Made by a program: the position numbers and the translations under genes. This document shows positions 1 through 9,995 of a DNA stretch of 64,000 nt, in pieces. The DNA comes from Solitalea canadensis DSM 3403. Lineage in GTDB: Bacteria; Bacteroidota; Bacteroidia; Sphingobacteriales; Sphingobacteriaceae. The notes below the pieces were generated by a model, which searched no databases, was not told the origin of the DNA, and saw only the letters and a program-made list of their open reading frames with translations. The stretch's first letter is position 1. Each line of letters opens with the position of its first letter. The DNA lies in assembly GCF_000242635.2 (NCBI RefSeq), contig NC_017770.1, positions 4,600,669 through 4,664,668 on the forward strand, read 5' to 3'.

Positions 1-678
1 CAATGTAGTTGCCTGTCCGGCATCTCGCTGTAAACGAATGATAAACAATGTGCTATCATTTAGTTCCACATTGTTTTTGGCAATGCGGAGTTGTTCATCT
101 AGCATCAACAGGTTATAATAACCTTGTGCAACGGCCGCAACTACTTGCGTTTGTACAGCTTTGGCAGCTTCCTGGCTTTGAAGGTAGGTAGCTAAAGCAG
201 ACTCCTTTTGCGATCGGATTTTTCCCCAGATATCAGCTTCCCATGAAAGGTTCAAGGTTGCCTGATAATCTTTTACATATTTTGAGCCTAAAAATTGTCC
301 AGCACTGATACCATTTAAGCTATTATCAGAAGGACGAGTGATTGATGCCGCAATTTGTGCCGATAATTCCGGGATGTTTCCCATCTTCGCCTGACTCAAT
401 AATCGCTCTGCACTTTCTATGTTTTTAACCGCCAGCTGAAGATTGATATTATTATGTATTGCACTGTCAATAAGTGATACTAACTCTTCATCTTTAAATA
501 ACGTTCTCCATTCTAATTTTCCTATGGAAGAACTGGTATCAGCTGAAGAAGTATAATCGCGGTATTGTTCCGGCATTTTCTGATCAGGACGCGCATATTT
601 TTCGCTTACGCGGCAAGCATTAAAGCTTGCCGATAAGGCCAAAAGAGCTACACCTAACTGAAATTTATTTTTCATCAT
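1..678 (-). CDS. RND efflux outer-membrane factor (NodT/CusC type), N-terminal part
   Basis: This is the outer-membrane channel of a tripartite efflux pump. The frame opens with ATG ATG at 678 and runs off the window edge, so only about 226 N-terminal residues are seen. Residues 1-22 form a lipoprotein signal ending in SFNAC, with the lipidated Cys at 22. The mature part contains text typical of the family, such as LEWRTLFKDEELVSLID and a long helical segment with NINLQLAVKNIESAERLL. It lies 29 bases after the pump gene on the same strand and is probably the last gene of the adaptor-pump-channel operon. The family is clear; the exported substrate cannot be told. Confidence 0.88.
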   Translation of the reverse strand, partial: MMKNKFQLGVALLALSASFNACRVSEKYARPDQKMPEQYRDYTSSADTSSSIGKLEWRTLFKDEELVSLIDSAIHNNINLQLAVKNIESAERLLSQAKMGNIPELSAQIAASITRPSDNSLNGISAGQFLGSKYVKDYQATLNLSWEADIWGKIRSQKESALATYLQSQEAAKAVQTQVVAAVAQGYYNLLMLDEQLRIAKNNVELNDSTLFIIRLQRDAGQATTL

Positions 679-707
679 TAGTTGATTCTTGATTATCTGT
701 TAAAAAA

Positions 708-3700
708 TTAGTGTAATACAGGTTCTTCTTCACCCTCATCCACGTATTTCTTGATGTAAGCTTTTCCGGTTATCATTTCCTGAATGTATTGGAAAACGAT
801 AAATAATACAGGGATAATAAATACACCTAATACTACCCCGGCAAGCATACCCCCTGCCGCACTGATACTGATGGAGTGGTTACCAATAGCAGATGGACCT
901 GTTGCGCGCATCAACGGAATAAGACCTACCACAAATGCAATTGAAGTCATGATGATAGGACGTAACCTAAGCTGGGCAGCCTCAATAGCAGCGCCCATCA
1001 GGCTCATTCCTGCCCTACGGCGTTGAATGGCATATTCAACAATTAGAATGGCATTTTTGGCTAACAAACCGATCAACATGATCAATCCTACCTGTACATA
1101 GATGTTGTTTTGAATACCCGTTAGATTGATAGCAATAAATACCCCAAGCATACCTGTTGGAATAGATAGAATTACTGCCAATGGAACAATATAACTTTCG
1201 TATTGAGCTGCCAATAAGAAGTAAACAAACAATAAACAAAGAGAGAAAATAATCACCGATTGTCCGCCTGATTCCTTTTCTTCCTTACTCATTCCGGTCC
1301 ACTCGAAAGAATAACCTTGAGGTAATTTACGGGCAGCCACCTCCTCTACACGATTTAATGCATCGCCGGTACTGAAACCTGGCTTAGGCATTACGTTCAC
1401 TGTAATAGAGTTAAACATGTTATAACGGTCTAAAGATTCAGGTCCGTAAACACGTTTTAGTTTCGCTACAGTATTTAAAGGAACCATTTCACCTTTGTCA
1501 TTTTTAACAAATGCGCCTGTTAAAGAACCTTCTGTCTGACGGTAAGGCGCGTCAGCTTGCATCATTACACGGTAATATTTACCGAAGCGATTAAAGTCAG
1601 AAGCCATCATCCCTCCATAGAAAGCCTGCATAACAGTCATCAGGTCTTTTACGTTAACTCCAAGTTGTTTTGCTTTCACTTGGTCAACTTCCAACTCAAA
1701 TTGTGGATAATCGTTTTTGAAGGTGGTATAAGCAACTGCAATTTCTTTTTGTTGCATTAGCTCCATGTTGAATGCAAAGGCTGTTTGGCTAAACTTATTC
1801 AAGTCACCACCGGTACGATCTTGTAATACCATCTCCAAGCCGTCAACGTTACCAAAACCAGGAACGGTTGGTAAAGTAAACACAAAGAATGAAGCTTCTT
1901 TAATGCCGGCAAGTTTCTGGTTCATAAGGCCCATAATACCATTCACATCTTTTACATCACCACGATCCTTTAAGTCTCGAAGATTGGCAAATGCAACGCC
2001 GAATGAAGGACTCGAAGAGTTACTTAACAAGTTGAAACCACTGATGCCGATCACATCACTGATAGCAGGAATTGCCCTTAATGCACTATCAGCTTTAGCC
2101 ATAACTTCATTGGTTCTTTCTAAAGATGATCCTGCAGGAAGTGAAACCGCTACAGCTGCGAAACCGTTATCCTCATTCGGAATAAATCCCTTAGGGGTTG
2201 AAATCATGAACCAAATAGTGGCAGCAGTAATTATTGCAAGTCCTCCTAAAGAGATCCATTTATGACGAACTAAGAACTGAAGACTTTTTATGTACTTGTT
2301 TGTCATTGCGGTGAATCCAGCGTTAAATGCGCTAAAGAATCTACCAGCAAAGTTTTGCTTATGTTGAACGCCGTCGCCTTCTGCATGTGTGTTCTTTAGG
2401 AACAAGGCCGCCAATGCCGGACTTAAAGTCAATGCATTTACGGCTGAAATTAAGATGGCGATTGCTAAAGTAAAGGCAAACTGACGGTAGAATACACCGG
2501 TTGGTCCGGTAAAGAATCCAACAGGCAGGAACACTGCCGACATAACCAATGTAATCGAAACGATGGCGCCAGAAATCTCACTCATTGCAGAGAAAGTTGC
2601 TTTACGTGCCGGCCAATGTGTCTGCTCCATTTTTACGTGCACGGCTTCCACTACCACAATGGCATCATCCACCACAATACCGATTGCCAATACAAGTGCG
2701 AAAAGGGTTAATAAGTTGATGGAGAAACCAAACAACAACATAAAGAAGAACGTGCCGATGATCGCTACCGGAACTGCAATAGCCGGAATCAATGTCGAAC
2801 GGAAATCCTGCAAGAATAAGAACACCACGATGAACACAAGGATAAATGCCTCAACCAGAGTACTTACTACCTGATCGATTGATTCATCTAATTGTTCTTT
2901 TGTACTATAAATATTATCATAGTGAACACCCTTAGGGAAAGCCTTTTCGGCTTTAACCATTAGTTTGTTGATTTGTGTCTGAACCTCGTTCGCATTAGAA
3001 CCCGCAGTTTGGAATACCGCAACCATTGTGCTCTGACGGCCGTTATTTCGAGTATCACCAGCATAAGTGAAAGAACCGAACTCTACTCTGGCAACATCCT
3101 TAAGACGTAGAATTGAGCCGTCGTTGTTAGAACGGATAATGATGTTTTCATAATCCGTTGGTTGGCTCAGTTTTCCCTTGTATTTGATCACATATTCGAA
3201 AGCTTCTTTACTACCTTCTCCGAATTTACCCGGAGCAGCCTCAAGGTTTTGGTCTTGAATGGCTCCTAAAACTTCCTGAGGAGATAATTTATAAGAAGCC
3301 AATTGCTGAGGGTTTAACCAAATACGCATTGAATAATCCTTATTACCAAAGATTAGCGCCTGGCCTACACCCGGAACACGTTTGATTTCCGGAATAATGT
3401 TAATCTTTCCGTAGTTCTGTAGGAAGGTTTCATCATACAACTTATCGTTATCAGAATATAAGCTGATAAGCATGATAAAACTGTTCAACTGTTTTACCGT
3501 AGTGATACCAGATTGTACAACCTACACAGGAAGTTGGTTGGTAACACCAGAAACACGGTTTTGAACGTTTACCGCAGCTTGGTCGGCATCAGTTCCTAAC
3601 TTAAAAAATACGCTTACTGATACAGAACCATCGTTACTTGCAGTTGACTTAATGTAAGTCATGTTTTCCACACCGTTGATAGCCTCTTCAAGCGGAATTA

Positions 3701-3884
3701 CCACTGAACGGAGAACCGTTTCAGCGTTGGCCCCCGGATAGCTTGCTGTCACCTGTACGCTAGGAGGTGCGATATCCGGGAATTGCGTAATAGGCAAGGT
3801 ATATAACCCAATGGCACCAAGCATCACTAATATCACCGATATTACTGTTGCCAGAACGGGCCGTTCTATAAATTTCTTTAACAT
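708..3884 (-). pseudogene. RND multidrug efflux pump (AcrB/HAE1 family) interrupted by one in-frame TAG
   Basis: Read from ATG at 3884 to the stop at 708, this is a full-length 1058-codon inner-membrane proton-driven pump (family length about 1040-1060). Codon 121, at 3522-3524, is TAG. Both sides stay in the same frame: NQLPV, stop, VVQSGITTVKQLNSF. The motif before the stop belongs to the conserved porter region, where a Glu (GAG) is usual in homologues, so one G-to-T change would explain it. The part after the stop keeps the TM4 Asp pair (GIVVDDAIVVVEAV) needed for proton relay. TAG serves as an ordinary stop elsewhere in the window, so recoding is unlikely. Alternatives are a sequencing error or a strain-level nonsense mutation. 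Restart at the TTG at 3488 would lose TM1 and part of the porter domain. Confidence 0.85.
3522..3524 (-). other. In-frame amber codon in the RND pump gene
   Basis: The minus-strand triplet is TAG, between GTG (Val120) and GTT (Val122). The reading frame continues without shift for 926 further residues after an 11-codon bridge and the alternative TTG at 3488. No indel is needed to restore the gene. Confidence 0.9.
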
Positions 3885-3963
3885 GTATTTAACTATTGAG
3901 CGATAATAATGATCTGTTAAATGCCGCGTAGCTCATGGTTTAAGCAGCATTTACGAGCAATTG

Positions 3964-5142
3964 TTATTTCATTGAGAGCTGTGCCTTGTAAACACTGTCA
4001 GTGTTTATAGGCTTAGGAATGATCTTCATCCCGTCTTGCAGACTGCCCAATCCGGTGAAAACGACTTTGTCGCCTTCTTTAACGCCTGTTTTTACTACAT
4101 AAGCGTTTCCACTTTTTCCACCAACGGTAATTGGCGTAGCCTTAACTTTATTGCTGTCGGCCAAAGTGTAAACGAAGATTTTATCTTGCATTTCTAAGGT
4201 TGATTCCTGAGGAACAATCAGTGCTGATGGATTTTCTTCCGAGATTCTGATCTTACCGGTGTTTCCAGAACGCAAAATGCCGCCACTATTAGGGAAGGTT
4301 GCACGTAGGCTGATAGAGCCGGTGGCTTTATCAAACTGACCCTCGCCCATTTGTACTTTACCTTTTTGTGGATATTCACTTCCATCGGCTAAGATTAAGG
4401 TAACACCTGGCACATTTCTCAATTTTTCCTCCAACGTTTTGCCAGGATAACGTTCCTTGAAGCGAATAAATTCAGCTTCACCAACAGAGAAATAACCATA
4501 GATTTCCTGAACGTCTGATAAAACAGTTAATGGTTCAGCAGTTGACCTTCCAACCAAACTACCTACACGTTGTGTAAGACGGCCAATATAACCACTTACT
4601 GGAGCTGTAATGGTTGTATATCCAAGATTGATCTTTGCAGATGCCAATTGTGCTTTTGCTTGTTCAACATTAGCTTTAGCAGTTTGATAATTGGCTTTTG
4701 CTACTTTAAGCTGTATCTCTGATACCACTTTATTTTGAACCAAAGGAGTTAATTTGTCAATCTCAACCTGAGCGTTTGCTAAGCCAGCTTCTGCAGACTG
4801 AATAGCGGCCGCCGCTGTATTTACCTGTTCACGGTAAACGCGATCGTCTATTTTAAATAAAGGTTGACCAGCTTTTACATATTGTCCTTCATCCACCAAT
4901 ACTTTCAATAGGGAACCATCCACCTGGGCTCTGACTTCCACATTTACCCTGCCTTGAAGAGATGTAGTATATTCGGTAAACATTGACGCCGGAGTAGATT
5001 TGATAGTAATCACGGGAAGTTCCTGAGCAGGCATTTGTTGTTGCTGATCTTGTTTAGCAGATGAACCACAACCTGTCAGCAGTACTCCTCCTAGCAATAG
5101 AAACGGAAATAAACGAGCTGCTTCTGATATTTTCATATCCAT
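3964..5142 (-). CDS. RND efflux periplasmic adaptor (membrane fusion) lipoprotein
   Basis: This is the HlyD/AcrA-type adaptor that bridges the inner-membrane pump and the outer-membrane channel. It has 392 residues. The N-terminus is a lipoprotein signal with lipobox LLTGC (Cys25). A biotinyl-lipoyl half (RVNVEVRAQVDGSLLKVLVDEG) follows, then a coiled-coil hairpin rich in Ala, Gln and Lys (about residues 100-170), the second lipoyl half (YTTITAPVSGYIGRL), and a beta-barrel domain. The start could be Met1 or Met3 (5136); both keep the signal. It is followed 79 bases later by the pump and then the channel gene, all on one strand. The RND adaptor family is certain; the substrate is not. Confidence 0.93.
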   Translation of the reverse strand: MDMKISEAARLFPFLLLGGVLLTGCGSSAKQDQQQQMPAQELPVITIKSTPASMFTEYTTSLQGRVNVEVRAQVDGSLLKVLVDEGQYVKAGQPLFKIDDRVYREQVNTAAAAIQSAEAGLANAQVEIDKLTPLVQNKVVSEIQLKVAKANYQTAKANVEQAKAQLASAKINLGYTTITAPVSGYIGRLTQRVGSLVGRSTAEPLTVLSDVQEIYGYFSVGEAEFIRFKERYPGKTLEEKLRNVPGVTLILADGSEYPQKGKVQMGEGQFDKATGSISLRATFPNSGGILRSGNTGKIRISEENPSALIVPQESTLEMQDKIFVYTLADSNKVKATPITVGGKSGNAYVVKTGVKEGDKVVFTGLGSLQDGMKIIPKPINTDSVYKAQLSMK

Positions 5143-5578
5143 AAGTTGTAAAATGATTTAATTATTATATAAGAATGTGTTCGCAAAGAAACTACCCAAT
5201 GTTGTCGAAAAACTGTTGAAAACGCTGGGCAGGAATAGAAAAAAATAAGACTGATAGACTTTTAGAGCGTATCTAACAATGAAGTTACAAAATAAAGCAA
5301 AAAACAAAACGCCAACTTTTCTCTATATTAAAGAAGTTACTTAAGCTCTGTCATCTGTCTGTGATAGGAAGCTTAACACAAGAAATAGCATATTTGTTTT
5401 CTTTTTTTATCCGCAAAAAGTCTGAAGACTCAGTGTTACATATGTCTTTTTTGATAAATGCTCTTTTAAAAAGAAGTTTTTGGTATTGTTAAAAGTCAAA
5501 TTAAGCAATTTAATTTCGTTAAAGTAAAATTTGGTCTGATTTCTAGTATTACAGTACTATCTGCAGGTGGAGGTTAAG
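5143..5578. other. Intergenic region upstream of the efflux operon
   Basis: These 436 bases lie between the end of the histidine kinase and the efflux adaptor, with both flanking genes on the minus strand. I see no credible ORF and no strong hairpin. It must hold the promoter of the efflux operon, and, if the adjacent two-component system controls it, the response-regulator sites. I could not pick out a convincing direct repeat or a full -33/-7 pair. Confidence 0.5.
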
Positions 5579-6868
5579 TTAATTTATCTTTATTGTAAAG
5601 GAATGTAGATTAGTCTGCGAAGAATACTCACAAGTGAAATGCAATGTTTCACAAATTGCTTCCACAATGGCCAATCCTATTCCTAACCTTCCGCTATCCT
5701 TCGAGCTGGTGTGGTAACGGCTAAACATGTCCTTACCCGGCATTGGGGCTTCAACTCCCGTATTACAGATTTTAAAACCTTCTTCAGAAACCTGAACCGC
5801 AATTACTCCCTCATGGTAATTATGTTGAATTGAGTTACGTATTAAATTATCAACTAGAATTTTTATAAGTTCGATATTGGTTGAAAGGGTAAGCTGCAAA
5901 CTTTCTTCTATCGTTACAGAAATTTCTTTGAAGGCTATAAGTTCCTCATAAATTTCAAAGCTATCTTTAATTGCATCGTTGATGTTAACATTTTCTTTGT
6001 CATAATATGAACAGCATTGAATACTCTTGATGCGGGAAAGCAGACTTAAGCCTTTATGAACGCCGGAAAGACGTTGAATAATCTGTTTAACTTCAATTAA
6101 CTCTTTTGCTTCTGCCGACCCTAGGTCTTTATGTTTTAAGATCAACTCTACCTTTGTTAATAAGATAGCCAAAGGTGTTTGCAATTCATGAGATGTGTTT
6201 TCAACAAACTCACGTAACTGTTCGTAAGACTTTTGAGCATTTCCAGTGAAGCGTAAAATGGCCTCATTAAAAAGGTTGAACTCGCGTATATCTGTATTAA
6301 CTAACTGTAAGGGTCTATTGCTGCCAACATTATAGGCATTTACCCGCCTAAGATTACTGTAATAAGGCTTCCACATATTGAACGTCAACCGTTTAATACT
6401 TAAGCGGAAAAACAGCCAGTTCAGGAAAAAGAATAAGCCAGCAGAAATTAACAAAGCGAATATAATTACCCCTGTTCCCGGCCCATCATTGCTTTTATAG
6501 TAGCGATTGATCTTTACTTCGTATAACTGATCGTGTAATGTTACTGATGAGTAATATGAAAGTACTGCCAATTCATTTTTGTCAAAACTAAAGGTTTCAA
6601 CGCCATAGGTTTTTGGTATGGTTCCATAATCCAGTTTCTTATAATGAACATTTTCAATTTCAGGCAGTTCATGATAAGCTACAATGTGTTCATTTATTGC
6701 TTTAACGGTTCGCTCAAACTGAAGTGGATAAATGCATTGATAGTACGTACGGATTGAAACATAATTACATAAAATCGCAAACGTGAGCATTATGGGCAAT
6801 GCTATTATATAATTTCTCTTCAGGCGATTATCGAAACGTCTCCTGTATAAATTGTTATTCTTGCTCAA
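5579..6868 (-). CDS. Sensor histidine kinase
   Basis: Membrane kinase of 429 residues, partner of the response regulator directly upstream. Two membrane segments (about residues 20-37 and 134-156) flank a periplasmic sensor of about 95 residues. The H-box is TSHELQTPLAILLTKVEL with phospho-acceptor His227. The N-box NLIRNSIQHN and the glycine-rich ATP lid RLGIGLAIVE follow. The start is TTG at 6868, overlapping the TGA of the regulator gene (TTGA); the next ATG (6790) would cut into the first membrane segment, so TTG is preferred. The efflux operon lies immediately downstream on the same strand, suggesting that the pair senses a stress answered by export. That link is inference. Confidence 0.9.
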   Translation of the reverse strand: MSKNNNLYRRRFDNRLKRNYIIALPIMLTFAILCNYVSIRTYYQCIYPLQFERTVKAINEHIVAYHELPEIENVHYKKLDYGTIPKTYGVETFSFDKNELAVLSYYSSVTLHDQLYEVKINRYYKSNDGPGTGVIIFALLISAGLFFFLNWLFFRLSIKRLTFNMWKPYYSNLRRVNAYNVGSNRPLQLVNTDIREFNLFNEAILRFTGNAQKSYEQLREFVENTSHELQTPLAILLTKVELILKHKDLGSAEAKELIEVKQIIQRLSGVHKGLSLLSRIKSIQCCSYYDKENVNINDAIKDSFEIYEELIAFKEISVTIEESLQLTLSTNIELIKILVDNLIRNSIQHNYHEGVIAVQVSEEGFKICNTGVEAPMPGKDMFSRYHTSSKDSGRLGIGLAIVEAICETLHFTCEYSSQTNLHSFTIKIN

Positions 6869-7548
6869 TCTTTTTTCTTTAAAGTGTACCCTAGGCCATA
6901 TACAGATTCAATGGTCACGTCGCTGTCGGCCTTTTTTAATTTTTGGCGAAGGTTTTTAATATGTGTATAAATGAAGTCAAGGGAATCCACCATGTCGATA
7001 TCATCCTTTAAAACATAATCGCATAATGATTCTTTTGAAACCACCCTGTTTTTATTTGCCAAAAGAAAATACAGGATCCGTAATTGACTCTTGGTAAGTT
7101 TAAGTTCGCTGCTATTAACAAAGACCTTCTGTCCTTCTAAAGTGTAAGCAACATCAAGAAAGGATAATTCGTTTGCTTCCTGCGGATATTTACGCCGGAT
7201 AATACTTCTAACCCTAGCCACTAATTCACTAATGTTAAATGGTTTTACCAGGTAATCATCAGCTCCGAGGTTAAGTCCTTTTAGTTTATCATCAAGATTA
7301 CTTCTTGCAGAAATTATCAGAACACCTGGCAATGCATTTTTTTGGTCATTGATTGTTGTGAATAGGTCAAATCCTAATCCTCCGGGAAGATTAATATCAA
7401 GTACTACCAAATCATAGATTTTATTGGTTAGCTTACTTTCTGCATCCCTGAATGTATATGCGGCCTCACAATCGAATCCTTCATCTGTTAGGACAGCGAT
7501 TATACTTTCAGATAATTGTTTCTCATCCTCAACAACCAGTATTTTCAT
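6865..7548 (-). CDS. OmpR-family response regulator
   Basis: DNA-binding regulator of 227 residues. The receiver domain has the acidic pocket (VVEDE, residues 5-9), phospho-acceptor Asp51 in VVLDINLPGG, and Lys102 in YLVKPF. The C-terminal winged helix includes KLTKSQLRILYFLLANKNRVVSKESL and ends ESVYGLGYTLKKKD. The frame is open further upstream, to 7671, but that extension runs through a terminator hairpin and lacks family similarity, so the ATG at 7548 is chosen. It is translationally coupled to the kinase through a TTGA overlap. Confidence 0.93.
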   Translation of the reverse strand: MKILVVEDEKQLSESIIAVLTDEGFDCEAAYTFRDAESKLTNKIYDLVVLDINLPGGLGFDLFTTINDQKNALPGVLIISARSNLDDKLKGLNLGADDYLVKPFNISELVARVRSIIRRKYPQEANELSFLDVAYTLEGQKVFVNSSELKLTKSQLRILYFLLANKNRVVSKESLCDYVLKDDIDMVDSLDFIYTHIKNLRQKLKKADSDVTIESVYGLGYTLKKKD

Positions 7549-7620
7549 TTTTTGCAACTCATGGTTTAGTACAAAATAACAGATTAATTCTGTCGAAAAT
7601 CTGCCGGAACGGAATTCTAA

Positions 7621-7672
7621 AATGATAAAGGCCAGAAAACAAGGATCAATCCTGCTTCTGGCCTTTATCATT
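7621..7672 (-). terminator. 17-bp perfect hairpin after the 152-residue gene
   Basis: The arms 7621-7637 and 7656-7672 are exact reverse complements (AATGATAAAGGCCAGAA on the plus strand) around an 18-base loop. It begins 16 bases past the stop of the minus-strand gene at 7689-8147 and ends before the response-regulator start, so it probably ends that transcript. Confidence 0.75.
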
Positions 7673-7688
7673 CTTGTTTAAGTGTTGA

Positions 7689-8147
7689 CTATCCGAACAT
7701 GTTTCCGAAGAAACCTCCAAGGCCACCCGAAACAGATTTTAAAATGTTTTTATCAATGCCAATAAATGAAGCGAAACCATCAAGGTCTGCAGTATTACCA
7801 GACTCTTTAAATTTTTCTACAATTTTTTCAATTGCAAAAGGAACTGTAAAGTCGGTGATTTTTTGCGCTTGTGCGTCATCCATGCTCATGCGAGAGGTGA
7901 AACTTTCAATCAGGCCGCTTGATAAAGCACCCATTAATGGATTGCTTGCATCAGCAGTGTTTGCGCCGGTTAATAATCCGATCACGTCATCCAGCTTACC
8001 TCCAAATACTTGTTTTTTAATGGTATCCACTAATGATCCGCTTACACATTTTAATGTTGGTTCTATTTGAGCGCTCTCTAAGCCTAATACAGACTGTGCT
8101 TTTTCTGCAAACTCCCCTTTTATGGCATTTACTATTGGTTCGAACAT
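7689..8147 (-). CDS. Conserved hypothetical protein, alanine/glycine-rich helical (152 aa)
   Basis: Small protein without signal peptide or membrane segment. The text resembles the loosely related DUF937/DUF2780 type of small helical proteins: an amphipathic N-terminal helix (FEPIVNAIKGEFAEKAQSVLG), a middle section with DDVIGLLTGAN, and a C-terminal Gly/Phe tail (GGLGGFFGNMFG). No catalytic motif can be seen. It stands alone between a foldback repeat and a strong terminator. I do not recognise a function. Confidence 0.75.
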   Translation of the reverse strand: MFEPIVNAIKGEFAEKAQSVLGLESAQIEPTLKCVSGSLVDTIKKQVFGGKLDDVIGLLTGANTADASNPLMGALSSGLIESFTSRMSMDDAQAQKITDFTVPFAIEKIVEKFKESGNTADLDGFASFIGIDKNILKSVSGGLGGFFGNMFG

Positions 8148-8245
8148 ATTATTTAAGAGGTTAACAATTTTGATCGGTGAAAGTAGAAAAATTCCCTGAA
8201 AACCTATGCGTGCAGAGGGATTGATTTTAAGAATATTATGTTTTT

Positions 8246-8314
8246 AACCCCTAACCCCTAAAGGGGAAACTCTTATCTGATTGATCATTACAAGTCCCCC
8301 TTAGGGGTTAGGGT
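8246..8314. repeat. Intergenic foldback repeat (CCCTAACCCCTAA type)
   Basis: Left arm 8248-8271 and right arm 8292-8314 are imperfect reverse complements built on CCCTAACCCCTAA and GGGGA, about 20 bases apart. It lies just after the end of the HerA-type gene and before the 152-residue gene, both on the minus strand. It may act as a terminator; similar palindromes recur between genes in Bacteroidota. Confidence 0.6.
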
Positions 8315-8348
8315 GTATAATACTGTATAATTTTAAAGGTTTATCTTT

Positions 8349-9904
8349 CTAAAACCAGCCTGTCGTTTTCTTCTTACGGGTTGTAGACGATAACCCCAAA
8401 ACACCTAATAAACCTCTGGTTACTTCACGAATGATTGTTTGTCCGGCGCGACTGTTGATGGCTTCTTCTACAAAGCTTTTCTCATTAGCGCTTTTCTTTT
8501 CTTCTTTTTCTTGTTGTTTTGCTTGTTCTTCAGTTTGCTGTTGATTTCTAACCTGTTCTAATTTTTGAGTAAGAATCTCAAAGGCACTTTCACGATCAAG
8601 TTCTTCATTATATTCACGTGCCAAAACAGATTTATCCACAAGAGCATCCATTTCAACAGGAGAAATTACATCCATTCTAGAAGAAGGAGGAGCAATGAGT
8701 GTATGCGCTAAAGGTGTTGGAATACCTTTTTCATTTAGCACAGTTACAAGCGCCTCACCAATACCCATTTGGGTAAGAATATCTTCTGTTGTATAGAATT
8801 CAGTTTCCGGATAGTTTTGGGCCGTTAACTTAATGGCTTTGCGGTCTATGGCGGTAAAAGCACGGAGTGCATGTTGTATTTTCATCCCCAATTGCCCTAA
8901 CACTTCATTAGGAACATCTGTAGGATTTTGGGTTACAAAGAAAATTCCAACACCTTTTGAACGGATTAGTTTTACCATAGTGGTGATCTGGTCCAACAAG
9001 GCTTTGCTAGCTTGGTCGAAGATTAAGTGGGCTCATCAATAAAGATGACTAATTCAGGCATGTCTGCATCACCTCGTTCCGGAAATTTCTGGTAAATCTC
9101 AGCCAGTAAACAAAGCATAAAGGTAGAGAACAGGCGAGGTTTACTCTGTAGGTCTGTCAGTCGGATAATATTTACGTAGCCATAGCCATTTTCGTCTTTG
9201 CGAAGCAAGTCTTCAACTTCAAAAGATTTCTCTCCAAAAAATTTATCGGCACCCTGTTCTTCCAGTGCAATTAATTGACGCAAAATAGTGCCAACCGAGG
9301 CTGGACTAACGGCACCATAAGATGATTCAATTTCTTTTTTTCCTTCGGCGGTAATGTATTGCAAGACTTTACGTAAGTCTTTAATATCCAACAAAGGCAG
9401 ATTCTGATCATCACAGTATTTAAATACTAAGGATAGAACGCCTGATTGTGTATCATTTAAATCAAGGACTCGGGAAAGTAAAACAGGGCCGAATTCGGAA
9501 ATAGTAGCGCGTAAGCGAACACCTTTTTCATCTGAAATTGACATCAATTCTGTTGGAGCAGCTTTGCCCTTCCATTCAATGCCAATTTTTGTTGCACGTT
9601 CAGTTGCTTTTGGATTTTCAGTACCAGCCTGACTAATTCCGCTTAAATCACCTTTAATGTCCATTGCCAGGATAGAAACCCCTTTTTCTGAAAGTTTTTC
9701 ACAAATTACCTGTAATGTTTTTGTTTTACCGGTACCGGTTGCACCTGCAATCAGTCCATGTCTGTTGAATGTTTTTAATGGGGCTTTGATCTGGTTGTTT
9801 TCCAGCACCACACCGTCAAGGATAGATGTTCCAAGAATTATACTGTCACCAGAAAAGGTATATCCATTTGTTACTACTTCGCGGAATTGATCTTTTTTGT
9901 CCAT
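8349..9904 (-). pseudogene. HerA-like DUF853 ATPase (YjgR type), one-base frameshift
   Basis: Two adjacent minus-strand frames, 9904-9023 and 8999-8349, together make one 518-residue ATPase of the DUF853/HerA-FtsK superfamily. The first half has Walker A (GATGTGKTKT, about residues 54-63). It breaks in Walker B at VIFIDE: the DNA reads GATGAGCCCACTTAATC, while GATGAGGCCCACTTAATC would continue DEAHLIFDQASKALLDQI into the second half. So one G is missing near 9031-9032. The C-terminal half contains a charged coiled coil (QQTEEQAKQQEKEEKKSANE) and a basic tail. Real gene loss and a base-calling error are both possible. The family acts in cytoplasmic nucleic-acid or protein translocation; its exact role is unsettled. 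Confidence 0.85.
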
Positions 9905-9995
9905 TGGGGAAAACGTATGTTTAATGTAGAAATTTCAATTTGTTTAGCAGATAAATTTACGTCAATTTGAATGAGAAAAACCAAATTCTTGAAAG

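Noticed and set aside
1557-2265. Plus-strand open frames inside the RND pump gene
   Set aside because: They are antisense to strongly conserved pump sequence and show no family text or start context of their own.
3522-3524. TAG as a recoded sense codon or programmed readthrough
   Set aside because: Other genes in the window end in TAG in the normal way and no special context or downstream structure is seen; mutation or error is simpler.
7549-7671. Extended N-terminus of the response regulator
   Set aside because: The added residues are translated from a terminator hairpin and lie before a complete receiver domain beginning MKILVVEDE.
9028-9034. Programmed frameshift in the HerA-type gene
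   Set aside because: No slippery heptamer or downstream stem is seen, and a shift in Walker B would be odd; one missing base is more likely.
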